Assembly (NCBI GenBank): GCA_013399305.1
Contig: VXAI01000137.1
Span: 1,661,812-1,725,811, forward strand
Length of the DNA: 64,000 nucleotides
Direction of reading: 5' to 3'
Source of the DNA: Rostratula benghalensis
Lineage: Eukaryota > Chordata > Aves > Charadriiformes > Rostratulidae
Shown here: positions 11,167 through 23,348 of the stretch, in pieces
Numbering within the stretch: the first letter of the stretch is position 1
Layout: every line of letters begins with the position of its first letter
Notes under the pieces: generated by a model
The model's input: the letters and a program-made list of their open reading frames with translations, nothing else
Told to the model about the DNA's origin: nothing
Databases searched by the model: none
Position numbers and translations under genes: made by a program

Positions 11167-12274
11167 TTCTGCCTTCCGTGAGCAGTGAAAAAACTGGTGG
11201 CTTTCTGTTAGAGAAACAAAGGCTGGTGCGGAGGGGATGGATCTCTGCAAGCTCCAGTCTTCAGCCAGAAACTGGAGAAGACAAATCCAGGCCAAGAACA
11301 GGACAGAGACACCCCCCTCTGCACACAGGTTGCCCTTACTGTGGGCAGAGCCCAAAATATGGAAATTACTCTCCAGGGTTGGGTTGGGGGTATAGTGTCA
11401 CAATTTTTCCACACAGTCAACAAAATGGAAGTCAGGGTCCATCTGAACCTGTGCCCAAGCCAAAGCCTTTTGTTTTGGATATTGATTTAGGATGTATTTC
11501 TGAATAAATCTTGTAGCATCTTCGGTTCTGCTCAGGCTTTTCAGCTCTAAAGAATAACATAAATGCAGGGGAAAGAATACATCTTCCAAATGTTCTATTT
11601 CCATCATGTTGGAAAGAGGTTGAATCTTGATCTAATGTTAATGCTAAACAGCCTCCTCGGACTTTCTAATATCATCCCTGGCGGAGCTGAAAAAGGATAA
11701 AGGAGGGGGGTTTTATTATATTTCTGCTGGTGTTTTAGTTTAATTGGAGAAGTTTCCCTATAAGGCAGCATTGATTAAATAGCTGCACCTCCCTTTGTAT
11801 TGTCAAAGCTATTTCTGCTGTTGAGAAAGTCCCCACATCTTGTATAAAATCAAACCTTTTTCTTTTTTTTTTTTTTTTCCTTTAGTATCTCATTTCTGTA
11901 GGGGGTTTATTTGCAAGACTTCTTTTCTTCCCCCAGACCAAGTTCCTTTAAGCTTCCTTTATGCTTCCCTACATCAGAAACTCTCTATCACAGCTGACCC
12001 TTTCTTTTTCTTTTGAAACATGCATCACTAAAATTCTGAGAGTGCTTTAGAGTGAAATGAATTGAGAATTTAAAGACTTAAGTATGTGAGTTATGAGATA
12101 CTGGTACTCAGTGACTGGATTTAGTTGTAAAGATACAAGAGTATGGCCTGGAAAGGATGCCCTCTTATCAGAATGAAGTTTGAAGATCTAGAATGGAGGT
12201 TTTTTTTCTTTGTTTCATTTTTTTTTTCCTATCGTACATTTCTTTTAGTGATGTTAATCCAGCAAGACAGGGAG
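11167..12274. other. Unique intron sequence with a T run
   Basis: Includes a T/C run at about 11859-11884. No gene or transposon recognised. Confidence 0.5.
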
Positions 12275-12728
12275 CTGTTGAAGTGGGGCCAGAGGAGGCC
12301 ATGGAGATGCTGAGAGGGCTGGGGCCCCTCTGCTGTGAGGACAGGCTGAGAGAGTTTGGGGGGTTCAGCCTGGAGAAGAGAAGGCTCTGGAGAGACCTTA
12401 GAGCCCCTTCCAGACCCTAAAAGGGCTCCAAGAGCAATGGGGAGGGGAATCAAGGAGGGGAGCCATAGGACAAGGGGAATGGTTTTAAACTGGAAAAGGG
12501 GAGATTCAGACCAGACAGAAGGAAAAAAAAATCACTATGAAGGTGGTGAGACACTGGCCCAGGTTGCTCAGAGAGATGGGAGATGCCCCATCCCTGGAAA
12601 CATTTCATGCCAGGTTGGACAGGGCTCTGAGGAACCTGATCTAGTTGAAGATGTCCTGGCTCATCGCAGGGGAGGTTGGACTGGATGGCTCTTAAAGGTC
12701 CTTTCTAAACTATTCCATGGTTCTATAA
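12275..12728 (+). mobile_element. CR1 LINE, 5'-truncated
   Basis: Starts in ORF2 (GGGGCCAGAGGAGGCCATGG) and passes CTGAGAGAGTTTGGGG and GGAGGGGAGCCATAGGACAA. The tail is CTATTCCATGGTTCTATAA. The GGGAGCCATAGGAC stretch shows the normal sequence upstream of the dimer break point discussed for 7958 and 16984. Confidence 0.94.
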
Positions 12729-14672
12729 ATCATCTACGAATTTTCTTTCTACTACTTGTATGAGCATGGACCTCCTAGCATAGGGTGGTATGAAGCTGGT
12801 GCGTATCAGGTCATCTGCTTGTACCCGTTGAGTTCATCGCAGCTGAATTCATTGCCATGGAGAAATCAGCTTGCAGGGTTCCAAATATACGTGGCCAATG
12901 ACCAAGCAGTAGGTGATCCTATGAATCCATACTTCATTTTGCCTCTCAGTAACATTGCTGACTTTGAACACCGTTAAGAGCAAATTCTTTAGGAGAAGGG
13001 TTGTTTCCTGGCGATGAGGTGTGTTAAGACCCAGCCTTATTGGGATTCCGTAGATGTAACAAGCAGCACAACTGAAATGGCAGTTTCCAGAGTCTTTAGC
13101 TTTCAGATAAATGTGCCTGTCTCCTGCTTCAGTCCTCTGGTGTGTTGTAGCTCGACGTGCTCATAGTCGTGTACAGTAGCCCTTAATGTCAGCAGCTTTC
13201 TACATTTCATGAAATTGCCTACAGATTCTCCGATTCTTTTAATCAGAAAAGCAGATGCTGACATGATATGTGTGGCAATCAAAACGTGAAAAACAAGCTT
13301 AAAAGTAAGTAGTGGCAGCTTTCTTGCTGCAGATGTCAGTATCTTTGACAAGCAAGTGCTTGAGTGGTGACACATGGTAATAGAAAACATCCCGCCTCGG
13401 GAAAACATCAGGAGCACCTTGAGAGAAAAGGTGGGTGCCCGCGATACTGAATCCCACACCGAGTTTCTAGGGTCCTTGTTCGATGAGTTTTGTGCCAAGA
13501 GGAAGCCTGATCTTTCAGTTTATCATCCAGAAAGAAAGGGGGACCAAAAAAAAAATTTAAAAATCCACCACTGAATCAGTGCACTTCAAAGCCCACAGGC
13601 ACTACAGTAATACAAATAATAAATTAAGAAATAATAAAGTTCAACATAGTGGCATTGAGCTTTAGGCTGAGAATGGGATTGATAAACAGAGAGTTTAAGA
13701 AAAAAAAAAAAAACACCCTTTGGGGCTTCAACCTTCATGGGCTGTAGAGTGTCAGGAAAGAAATTAGCATTTTTGGTTGTTGTTGTTGTTTACCTCAACA
13801 ATTTAGGAAGAGAACAGGGAATGAACAAAAGATGCTCCAAGGAGCCCTTCTGGAAAATGTCCAACCATTGCAAAGTTACACAGATGAATTGATTTAATTA
13901 GGCTGTGTGATAGCATTTCTGCTGCAGCTTCTGTAACAGACTCATAACAGGTATTAACCGATGCAGTCTGGGTATTGCGTATTTGTTTCGAAGATGCCCA
14001 TGGCTCTGCCCTACTCCCCAGGTCATAAAGGGCTCTGCAAAGCCCATAGTTTCCTCGTATTCTTTCCCCCGCCTCAATTTTCTCTTTTTACTGATTCAAA
14101 ATGTCCGTACTGTGGCTGGAAACACTTAAGGGAGGATAGAAGCAAAGATCCTCTTTCTTATGTAGGTTGTAGAAATAGTTTAGGAGAAATTACAATTCTG
14201 TAATAGTGTATCATTCAGTAAAAATTGAGGATGAAACCAGTATTTTACTGCCCAAGGATTTTTTGGTCCTCTGTGGAGGAGCTGTGCCTATGTTGATGGA
14301 TGTCCACATAAATATTAGTGAATATCTGGAGTGGAAGGCATCTTCTTTCAGACTTTTGGTGACCTATCAGGGGTGCTAAGTTCATTGAAGTTCCTTTCAC
14401 CGGCAAGAGAACTTTGTTTCCGAGGAAGCTGGTCAATTTTGAACCATCATCTCACTCTTCACAAACACCATGATGGTTGTGCTGAAAACCCTGGTCTTGG
14501 TGACAGTGGAGAGTGAGCTGGATACTGGGGCAGTTGTAGGGACTTAAAACCTTTGATCTGAAGAATCAAAGTCTTTGTGGGAGAACTGCCAAAGGATTTG
14601 GGGATGGTTAGAGAGACCTTTCAGTAAAGCCCTAATAGTACCTTGAGAAGAGCAACATGTCAGCAACTCTTT
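12729..14672. other. Unique intron sequence with small simple repeats
   Basis: Holds an A run near 13691-13705 and a short GTT run near 13776-13791. A 131-codon minus-strand open frame at 13103-13498 resembles no known protein. The interval 13100-13340, with AATCAGAAAAGCAGATGCTG, might be conserved non-coding DNA. Confidence 0.5.
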
Positions 14673-14861
14673 CACACTGAAAGGGTTATCAAGCCTTGGC
14701 ATGGGCTGCCCAGGGAAGTGGTTGAGGCACCATCCCTGGAGGGATTCAAAAGATGGGTTGACATAGTGCTGAGTAATGTGGTTTAGTGATGGTTTTTATC
14801 AGAGTTAGGTTGATGGTTAGGTCCCTTCCAACCCAGATAATTCCATGATTCTATGATCCTA
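14673..14861 (+). mobile_element. CR1 LINE 3' end fragment
   Basis: CACTGAAAGGGTTATCAAGC, GGGCTGCCCAGGGAAGTGG and the tail AATTCCATGATTCTATGATCC. It resembles the subfamily of 40300-41078 (same GAAAGGGTTATCAA block). Confidence 0.92.
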
Positions 14862-15011
14862 CTCTGTTGGAAGAAGGATTGTAGAATCCTTTTTAATGGA
14901 AACATCTCAGGCTTACCTGACTGTCAGGGGGGAAATGCTGCAAAAATCCAAGTTGCTCTGAGCATGGTACCGCAGACTTTGTACCTGCAGGCTTGAAAAA
15001 ATCAGTGAATT

Positions 15012-15185
15012 GAAGTACAGGACATTCCACTTCAACATAAGGAAACACTTCTTTACTGTGAGGGTGTCAAACACTGAAACAGGTTTCCCAGAGAGGTCAT
15101 GGAGTCTTCATCCTTGAAGATAGCCAAAACCCAACTGGTCACAGTCTTGGGCCACTTCTTTTGGCTGACCCTGCTTGGGTGATCC
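15012..15185 (+). mobile_element. CR1-related fragment lacking the 3' tail
   Basis: GAAGTACAGGACATTCCACT, AGGAAACACTTCTTTACTGT and CTGACCCTGCTTGGGTGATC follow the CR1 3' region, but it stops before the final tail. Confidence 0.75.
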
Positions 15186-15322
15186 TCCACCCTGAACCCT
15201 TCTCTAACTCTATAGCTTGATAACACTTTATATTTTCCAGGCTGTCGGAACAAGATAAAGGGTCAGCAATGACAAGTTTGGCTTCTGTATTTTGGTAATC
15301 TAGGAAAATAGGAATTCTCCTC

Positions 15323-15605
15323 TCACAGAATCACAAAATGGTATGGGTTGGAAGGGACCTCTGGAGATCTTCTAGTCCAACCTTCCTGCCAAAGCAGGGT
15401 CACCCAGAGCAGGCTGGACAGGAACACTTGTTCTGTCACTGGGTACCACTGAGAAGAGTCTGCCCCCATCTTCTTGACACCCACACATAGATATTGCTCC
15501 AGGCTGAACAGCCCCATGTCTCTCAGCTTTTCCTTATGAGAGATGTTCCAGTCCCTTGATCATCTTCATAGCCTCGGCTAGACATTCTCCAGCAGTTCCC
15601 GTGGG
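15323..15605 (-). mobile_element. CR1 LINE with an internal deletion
   Basis: Tail TCACAGAATCACAAAATGG and TTGGAAGGGACCTCTGGAGA. After AGCAGGCTGGACAGG it jumps to GTTCTGTCACTGGGTACCAC, skipping roughly 150 bases present in 44861-45572. It then continues into the ORF2 end. Confidence 0.9.
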
Positions 15606-16708
15606 GCCTGCTTTTGTCGCTGTCGTGTACCCAGTCGTTCAGAATTGCTTTATAATCACCATGGAAAAAACTTTGAAGTAGTAAAGACTACGTTGGCAAG
15701 ACAGAGTACAATTACTTTGTTATGCATCTTGTTATGTTGGCATATTTATTTAATTAAATTCCTTGCTAATTAGAGCTGTATGTACTTGCGTTAATTATTA
15801 TTTGCTTAACACAATCAACAGTGTAATTCTTTTCAGAAAAGGCGCACACTTTCTAGTTAAATTAAATTACTGATTTTGCGTGCTTTCTGAAAGAATAGTT
15901 GCTCCGTTTCTGTCAAATGATAGGTTCCATTCTTTAACGTGAATGAAATTCAATTTAGACTAGCTAAAACTTAACATAATATATTTTATTTTTAATTGGT
16001 GATTACGGAAAGAGAGGAAAAGCTGGATTGATATGTACCTCGGCACAAAGATGTATATTTTTTCTTACTGGATTACAAAATTGGATGGGTCTGCTATTTA
16101 TCACCTGCCAAGACCTTTTCCCATCTGACAAAGGAAAAGTACATTTGTCTTGTTTGTCGTGAGGCTTTGGAAGGAAACTACTTTCTCATCCAAGAAAAAT
16201 GTGACCCAGTGGAACTTCTGACCTTTTACCAAGCCCTTAATTACTTTTTAAAAGGTTGAGTAATATAAACATATTATACAGCCAGGGACCTATTTGTTTT
16301 TTTTAATACTGTGCCCATTAGCTCTAATTATGATCTGTGAATTTATAGTTGATCCCTAAAAGGGAAGAGAAAGTGGTAACATAAATATCCTTAATCATGT
16401 TCAATAAGGAAGCTAATAACCAAGTGTCGAATTGTTTCTCCAACAAGATGACTAGAAAGTTACACAACATGGGTAGAGTTTGTGGTTGGACATACACCCA
16501 CGCCCATATGTAGCATCTCTCTTTACATCTGGCGAATTTACTGCTCTGTCTTTATAGCGTTGACTTCTGTAGGCTGTTTCTTCCTTGAGCTGCTGATCAA
16601 TACTGCAACACGTACCAGTGTTGGGGGATCGCTGAACCACGGCACGTTAATGTGTTAAAGCTGAGAACGTCAGGACAGCGGGAAGAAAAGAAGCAACTCC
16701 ATAGACGG
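15606..16708. promoter_or_regulatory. AT-rich repeat-free block, possible conserved non-coding DNA
   Basis: About 1.1 kb without transposons and with many homeobox-type cores (TTAATTA, TAATTA, AATTAGAGC) between 15735 and 16340. No coding frame is convincing. Regulatory function is inference from composition only. Confidence 0.3.
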
Positions 16709-16984
16709 ATCATAGAATGGTTAGAGTTGGAAGGGATCTTAAAAATCACCAAGTTCCAATCCCATGCCCTGGTCAGGGATACCTCCCACCAGACCAGGTT
16801 GCTCCAAGCCTTGTCCAACCTGGCCTTGAACCCCTCCAGGGATGGAGCAGCCACAATTTCTCTGGGCAACCTGGGCCAGGCTCTCACCACCCTCATAGCA
16901 AAGAATTTCTTCCTGAGACCTCATCTCAATCTACCCTCTTTCCATTTAAAACCATCACCCCTCGTCCTATGGCTCCCCACCTTA
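16709..16984 (-). mobile_element. CR1 LINE, second (3') unit of a head-to-tail dimer
   Basis: Tail ATCATAGAATGGTTAGAGTT at the left. The unit ends at ATGGCTCCCCACCTTAAAATC, joined directly to the tail of the next CR1. On the minus strand it reads GGTGATTTTTAAGATCCCTT, nearly matching the variant in 7958-8244. Confidence 0.95.
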
Positions 16985-17322
16985 AAATCATAGAATGGTT
17001 TGAGTTCGAAGGGACCTTAAAGATCATCCAGTTCCAACCCACCTGCTCTGGGCAGGGACACCTCCCACCAGACCAGGTTGCTCCAAGCCCCATCCAACCT
17101 GGTCTTGAACACTTTCAGGGATGGGGCAGCCATAACTTTCAGGGATGGGCCAACCTGTTCCAGTGCTTCACCACCGTCACAAGAATTAATTTCTCTCTAG
17201 TATCTAATCCAAGTCTCTCTTCTTCCAGTTTGAAGACATTACCCCTTGTCGTGTCCCTCCACTCCCTGACAAAGAGTCCCTCTCCAGCTCTCCTGTAGCT
17301 CCCTTTGGGTACTGGAAGGCTG
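16985..17322 (-). mobile_element. CR1 LINE, first (5') unit of a head-to-tail dimer
   Basis: Tail AATCATAGAATGGTTTGAGT abuts the 16709-16984 unit. It extends to the block ending GGGTACTGGAAGGCTGC. Its 5' truncation point differs from that of the other dimer at 7583. Confidence 0.95.
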
Positions 17323-17819
17323 CTAGCACAGTAGGAGCAGATGGGAGAGAGAATTCTTCTAAGGCAAAACATAAACACAGCCAGGATTATGCAGCAAGAT
17401 AAGAGAGGATTTGTCCTCATCCCAAGAAGGGTTAGGAATCTTGCTTTGCATTTTGCAAGATGAAATGTGCCATGGAGTGAGAACTTTATCAGCGGAGGAG
17501 CAGCTTATTAATGAGCGTGGTGAGCCTACAAGGCTCTTCGATGTCTTCGTAATCACTGAAATGAAACTGGGCAGATAATGCAAACACTCCTGAGGTCTTC
17601 CCACAGATTACATAGTAGCTGTATCTGTTCTTCTTCAATATTTGCTAAATGTAGTTAGTAATTTTTAACTAAAAAAATCGAAAGAAATAAGATTTCATTA
17701 AAAAAAATCCCAACAAGGGCAGAACTTGGCACATGGTTATGTCTATCCAGTTGTAGCAGTTTTAATCTTCTGTTTCAATGCCAGCCTGTGACTGAGTTAC
17801 CTTGGCAATAGAATGGTTG
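17323..17819. other. Unique intron sequence
   Basis: Nothing recognised; AT-rich near 17640-17710. Confidence 0.45.
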
Positions 17820-18259
17820 ATGATGATCAGAGGAATGGAGCACCTCTCCTACAAAGACAGGCTGAGGGAGCTGGGGTTGTTCAGCCTGGAGAAGAGAAGG
17901 CCCCGGGGGGACCTTAGCGCAGCCTTCAAGTATCTGAAGGGAGTTACAGGAGAGCTGGAGAGGGACTCTTTGTCAGGGAGTGGAGTGACAGGACAAGGGG
18001 TAATGGCTTTAAATTGGAAGAGGGGAGATTTAGATGAGATACCAGAAAGAAATTCTTTGCTGTGAGGGTGGTGAGACCCTGGCCTAGGTTGTCCAGAGAA
18101 GCTTTGGCTGCCCCATCCCTGGAGGGGTTCAAGGCCAGTCTGGATGGGGCGTTGAGCAACCTGGTCTGGTGGGAGGTGTCCCTGCCCAGGGCAGGGGGGT
18201 TGGAACTGGATGATCTTGAAAGTCCCTTCCAACTCTAACCATTCTGTGATTCTATGATA
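17820..18259 (+). mobile_element. CR1 LINE, 5'-truncated
   Basis: ORF2 end (ACAGGCTGAGGGAGCTGGGG), GGAAGAGGGGAGATTTAGAT, then the complete tail CCATTCTGTGATTCTATGATAG. It is well preserved and close to the first unit of the 7583 dimer. Confidence 0.96.
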
Positions 18260-21200
18260 GTAAAAAACAGTAAGAATTGCAAAGTGTCTCCATGCCATGT
18301 GCTTAAATGCTTTCCTGAACAACGGTACATTTTTTTCCAAACTTGTTAAAGTGCATTTTTTCTGCATCTAATCACCATCAATCTACCAGGAAACAGGCAT
18401 TTTAAGGGAATGAGTGATCCACTCCTCCATAAAGAGCGATGGACACAAGTCCACTGTTAGATACTGGAATTGAAAAGTCACAGGGAGACAAAAAAAAAAA
18501 TAAAATATGGAAATTGAAGAATCACAGGAGAAAAAAATAGAGAAGTGTAAAAATCAATAGTAACAGTAATGAGAATTGTTGGAAATGCCTCTTAATGGCT
18601 CTGGGCATTGCTGATTTGGGAATTGTTACCGTTTGTGAAGAAGCAGTGTTGCCTTCCCACACAAGGAGCATCTCAAGAGATGTGAACCAGGTTCCCTAAG
18701 ACTGACGTGATTCATTAGAGGCTTCAGTTGTACAGCAACAGGTTTTCCTCACACAGATTGTGTGAAAAACAGCAGATCGCCCACTCAGTCTCTTTGCATT
18801 TTCTGTTGTCCACCTGGAAAAGAGGATGTTTCAGCGTGAAGGAAAAATGGAAGACGATAAAGGCTTCTTTGGTTGCAGACCTGCTAATGGTCCCTTCACA
18901 AGGCAGTGACTGCAAACAAGTCCCAGAACTGGTAGCCACCAGGTCAAAGCTTCTCCCAACCTGTGTGCCAGTTGACTTGATTGCTAAAATGGACGTCCCA
19001 GCTACCCTTGGCATTTCATGAACCTCTCAAGAAGGATGAAGTTTCTTTTCCAAGTCAGGATAAAAAAATCACAGCTCCCAGTGGCACTAGACATGGAAAA
19101 AGTGGGGTGAAGAACCAGGTTTTATAGTTTTAACTCCTCCTTCCCCTGAAGTCCATTGCAAAAACACAATCAACTTTGGTGGGTCCATGGGTTTTGTGCA
19201 GAGTCTCTGATTTGCACCGAGGAGAGTTCAGCTCTGATGGCCAAGGAGCGGAAATGTTTTAGACTCGGAGATCTTTGCTAGCTGGGTAACAGCAGACAGG
19301 ACAGAGAAAAAATATATGAGTGAAAATAAATAAATAAGAATCAAACATGAAGTGAAATACGTGAGTGAGGCAATGTGAGTCGGGCTTTGTGAAGCAGAAG
19401 CACAGAGATATGTTTCCTTCCATAGAAGAGAAACTAGAAAGGCAGATAAAATCCCATATTATCTGCTGTCTTCTACAAATTACAAAATCCCAAGGAGACT
19501 GTAAATTCTTTACCCCTCTTGGGAATAAACCTCCTGGTTATGTTTTCAAAGCCTTCTTCCAGGAATAGCGTTTTTGTGAGTGTCTTTTCACTTTTCACTC
19601 TTTGTCTAAATAGTACTTTTCTCCTTTTTCTTGAAACGACATAAGAAAACAGTTTATCGTGGCAAGAGCTCAGGTTTTAGAGAGAGGCTGCTTAACATGA
19701 AGGCTTTAGGCACACTACCCAATGTAAAGCACCTAGGGCACCTTTATTTGCTGTACTTCTGGCATTATTCCACATAGAAGCATCTGTGTGCCTATAAATT
19801 GAATATCTTGCCTACCAGCATATGCCTAGATACTTGAACGTAGGTTGCTGACATCCTGGGTTGGTCCCATAACGACAAGACCATCCTTTATACAGCTTCT
19901 CCAGAAAGCTGAAGGAGATGGAGGGACGTTTAAATCACAGCCCTGGAAGCTGTAAATTATCTCCGGGCTTCTGCCCCGGGAGCAGGGAGTTTTCAAGGCT
20001 TCTCCTGCAAGAGCAGATGCCAAGAGATAGCGTCTGTCTTAAGGCTGTTTGGAGCAAGTGACAAACTTGAGAGACTGCAAGTAGGTTGGATGGAGGAAAT
20101 CAAAATCTTCAGTAGCAGCCCTTGGGGCACCACAGCCCCTTTTTCTATCGAGCTTTAACCATGGTAAGGTTCTATATTTATGTGGAGCAAGGGATCTTCA
20201 CACTTTCGTGATTAATGGGCTCCCCGATACCCCCTCAGTTGATATTTCTTCACAGATTGGATCTTCCTTTCCCTCCTGGAGGCTGTGTCTGAATTTCTGG
20301 AAATCGGGCTGCAAACGCCTGTAATGCACTGCTGTGCACCTGTGGATTGGGGAAAATACCAACCATTTCTGTAAAGAAAGCACATTTGGATACATTTCAT
20401 GCATTTCCATAAGGCAAAAGCTCAGTTCTTGCTCGAGGGAAAGGTGTAATGTTAAAAAGGCTAGTTTTTTGGGTTTGTTATCCTATTTTGTCCCAGGTAA
20501 TGCATGTTATAGCCATTTAAGCAGAGTTAGAGAAAAATCTAGTTATTTCAGGCAGTGATGACAATAGACCCTCTGGATTATGACAATAAGACTTTAATAC
20601 AAGGAGCTATTTCCTGCCCGTTTTTTTCTTGCATTATCATAATGTCTTCTAATGACAGTGTTCTTTTTGGTCACATTTCTGCCTCCGGGGAAGAGAAAGA
20701 AGGCTAAATTGAGAAATATTCAGGGTTTATGGGGTTTGGAGCACCTCGTTCCAAAATTGGACTGCCCTCAGCATGAAGGTCATTTCCTAGCCTTTTAGGT
20801 ATTGTTACTGGGAATAATCAGATCTTTATTTTCTTCTGGTGGCTTTAATCTGCGACTGGAAAAGGAAGGTCTACACTCTGCAGCCTTCTGGGAAAATGAC
20901 TGGTTTCTCAAAAAAATTAAATGGATAGAATACAATTATAGAACATGTAATTTTTTCTGGGAGTAATATCCCATCCACTCCAGAAATGCCTTGTGTTTCT
21001 CCAGGCATGCTGGGCTGTTGACATAAAGGTGGACACCAACATTGAAGTACACTTCCCAGTTGAATCAAGAAATACCTCTTGTAAGTAGGTTTATCCCTAA
21101 AAAAGCTTCCCGGTGAAGTATGACTGCTCCTAAAGTGTGAGATTTCATTAGGTCACATACTCCTGTGTTCCATCACTGGAGTCATGGAGTTCTTGACTTT

Positions 21201-21839
21201 TTCACCAAAATTGAGCAAGGAATGCAGGTTGCTGACATGTCAATCCACAAGGAACTGCTTGTGTCGAGTTGTGCTAAAGGAGGGATTAAAATCCCCTTAG
21301 TTGGTCCCTCTCCTTCCCCTTTTACCCCAACAAATTCATGCCTGACCATCGTTGTCTTAGGTTGGTTGACTCAGCAGCAAATGGGTAGGTGTCACCAGGA
21401 ATTTAGTGAAGAAGTTTCCATCCAGCTCCTCCACTGTGCTACCCCATGCACAGTGGCTTGCAGAGATGGAGATGGATTAATTCAGGCTTGCTCTAATTAA
21501 TAAAAAAAAAATAGAACAAAAAAAAAAAGAGAGAGAACTAAGTTCTGACTGAGCAGTGCTACAGAAAAAAAAAGAAAAGCTCCACAAGTAATTGTGGTGG
21601 TTGTTTAGATATAATTGTTCCATTAGTCATCTAATAGTGCTGCAGACAACTTCCACTTTCATGTCATATTTGTGTTCTAATCCTTCTCTTTAAGGCTGAC
21701 TACAGTAAGGAGGAAGAAAAGAAACGGTTTTAATCCATCATTTATTCCAAACACTGAGTACCAAAGAGGAAGGAGGGTTTAGGAAGGGGGGGAGGTAATG
21801 TTTAATAAGACAACAAAACTCATTCCCCGGCTTGTTTCA
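18260..21839. other. Unique intron sequence with A-rich runs
   Basis: No transposon found. A-rich runs occur near 18490-18503 and 21502-21532. Short open frames look like chance. Confidence 0.5.
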
Positions 21840-22000
21840 AGGGGATTTTTAATATTCAGGAGCTAAATTAGACAGCGGATCCAGCACAGGCCCCGGGCTT
21901 TGACATGTGTTTTATAATGACAGTTAATTAGACGCTGTCTGCAGCAATCATAGGCTGTCATTCCTAATACATGTCTAGGAACGTGAAGGACAGACGAACT
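21840..22000. promoter_or_regulatory. Candidate conserved enhancer
   Basis: The block contains ATGACAGTTAATTAGACGCT, then CAATCATAGGCTGTCATTCC and ACATGTGTTTTATAATGACA. This is two TGACAG/CTGTCA (MEIS/TALE-type) cores around a TAATTA homeodomain core, all within repeat-free DNA. Conservation was not tested; the call is inference. Confidence 0.4.
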
Positions 22001-23223
22001 TCCCTCCCCCCCCCGCCTCCTTGCCCTAACTGAAATCAGTTGCCAGAATTAACTAGGAATATGTAAGATGGTAGTTTGACAGTTAACGTGGCCTTTCCCG
22101 CCAGATACGAAGCAGGACTGGAACTCCTTCTGGTGCTCCCTGCCTTGTCTACCTGTGTGGGTGCTGCAGCAGAGTGAAAGGGATAGGATTTCCTGCTGGC
22201 ACGGAGGAACGTTTCCCAGTTCCTCCCACTTCCAGCCTTTCTCAAGGATTTAGTCGTCAGAGATCCTTGTAACATTCAAGAGGTCTCCTCCAGTGGTGCT
22301 CCTCTCTCCTCCTCCACCCATTGGGGAGTCATTATCTTAGAAGATGTGGGTCAAGCTTTTGAAGGAGGCGATTCAGTCGTCACTCAGGCAAGCTTTTATG
22401 TAATTTAGAAAATCCTGACTCCCAGCAATTTTTGGTGCTCGCTGTGATGGTTCAGGAAAATTGGCTTCAGAGTAGCTCTAACGTAAAGCCAAGCCCTCTT
22501 CGTCCCATCTCTTTCACTTCCTGCATTCTTCTCTCCAATCTTTCTGCTCATGCACATGTCCCTCAATTCCTCAAGTGAGGGTGTTGGTCTCCATAGATCA
22601 CAGGGTGGTTTGAAGAAATACTGTGTATATTTAGACACTGTTAGGCCTCATGGGTAAAGAGCAGAAACCAGTCTCCTGAATCTCCAGGGTTCAGGAGTAA
22701 ACTGAGCTTAGTTCTCCTCTCCCTGATGGAGAACCAGGTGCAAATGAGTTATCGCAACGCTGGAAGAGAAGTGGTTTTATCTGAGTTAGATAGAGTTCCA
22801 GATTGCTGAGGTTGTACAAGGACCAAGTTATGGTCTCAGAGCTGATACTCCCATGTAGCACAACGTTTTGGACCAACCTCATTTGTCCTGGTCAGAGTGC
22901 AAAGATGGTAGATAGCAACATTCAGGAGCTTTGAGCCAGCCATATGGACATTCAGGAGCTTAGAAAGCATCTCAGTAAAACGTGAAGTGTCCATTCTCTT
23001 TACCCATCACATATCTCTGGCCTTTGCCCGTAGCGAGGAGGCATCATGTGCTACCATGTGATTTTGGAAATCATGTTGCTGAGTCACCATTCTGCCCATC
23101 AACTTGGCAGGCAAGACCAAGGACCTGTGTACTAGAATAGCTCGAGCAAGTCTGAAGAACATCATCATCACGGCTTCTAGATTAGTCCCTTAAATATTGG
23201 CCCATTGCTCAAGTCTCCTTTTC
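22001..23223. other. Unique intron sequence
   Basis: Nothing recognised apart from a short C run near 22007-22014. Confidence 0.45.
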
Positions 23224-23348
23224 TTGAGATATTCAAAACCTGCCTGGATGCATTCCTGTACTGCCTGCTCTGCTTTGGCAGGGGGTTGGACTAGATGATC
23301 TCCAAAAGTCCCTTCCAACCCCATATCATTCTGTGATTCAGTGATTCC
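23224..23348 (+). mobile_element. CR1 LINE 3' end fragment
   Basis: TTGAGATATTCAAAACCTGC, GCAGGGGGTTGGACTAGATG and the tail CATTCTGTGATTCAGTGATT. It is the only CR1 in a stretch of about 10.5 kb. Confidence 0.93.

Noticed and set aside
13103..13498. A 131-codon minus-strand open frame
   Set aside because: No recognisable protein. It may overlap constrained non-coding sequence but does not look coding.
17849..18367. A 172-codon minus-strand open frame
   Set aside because: Antisense shadow of the plus-strand CR1 at 17820-18259.
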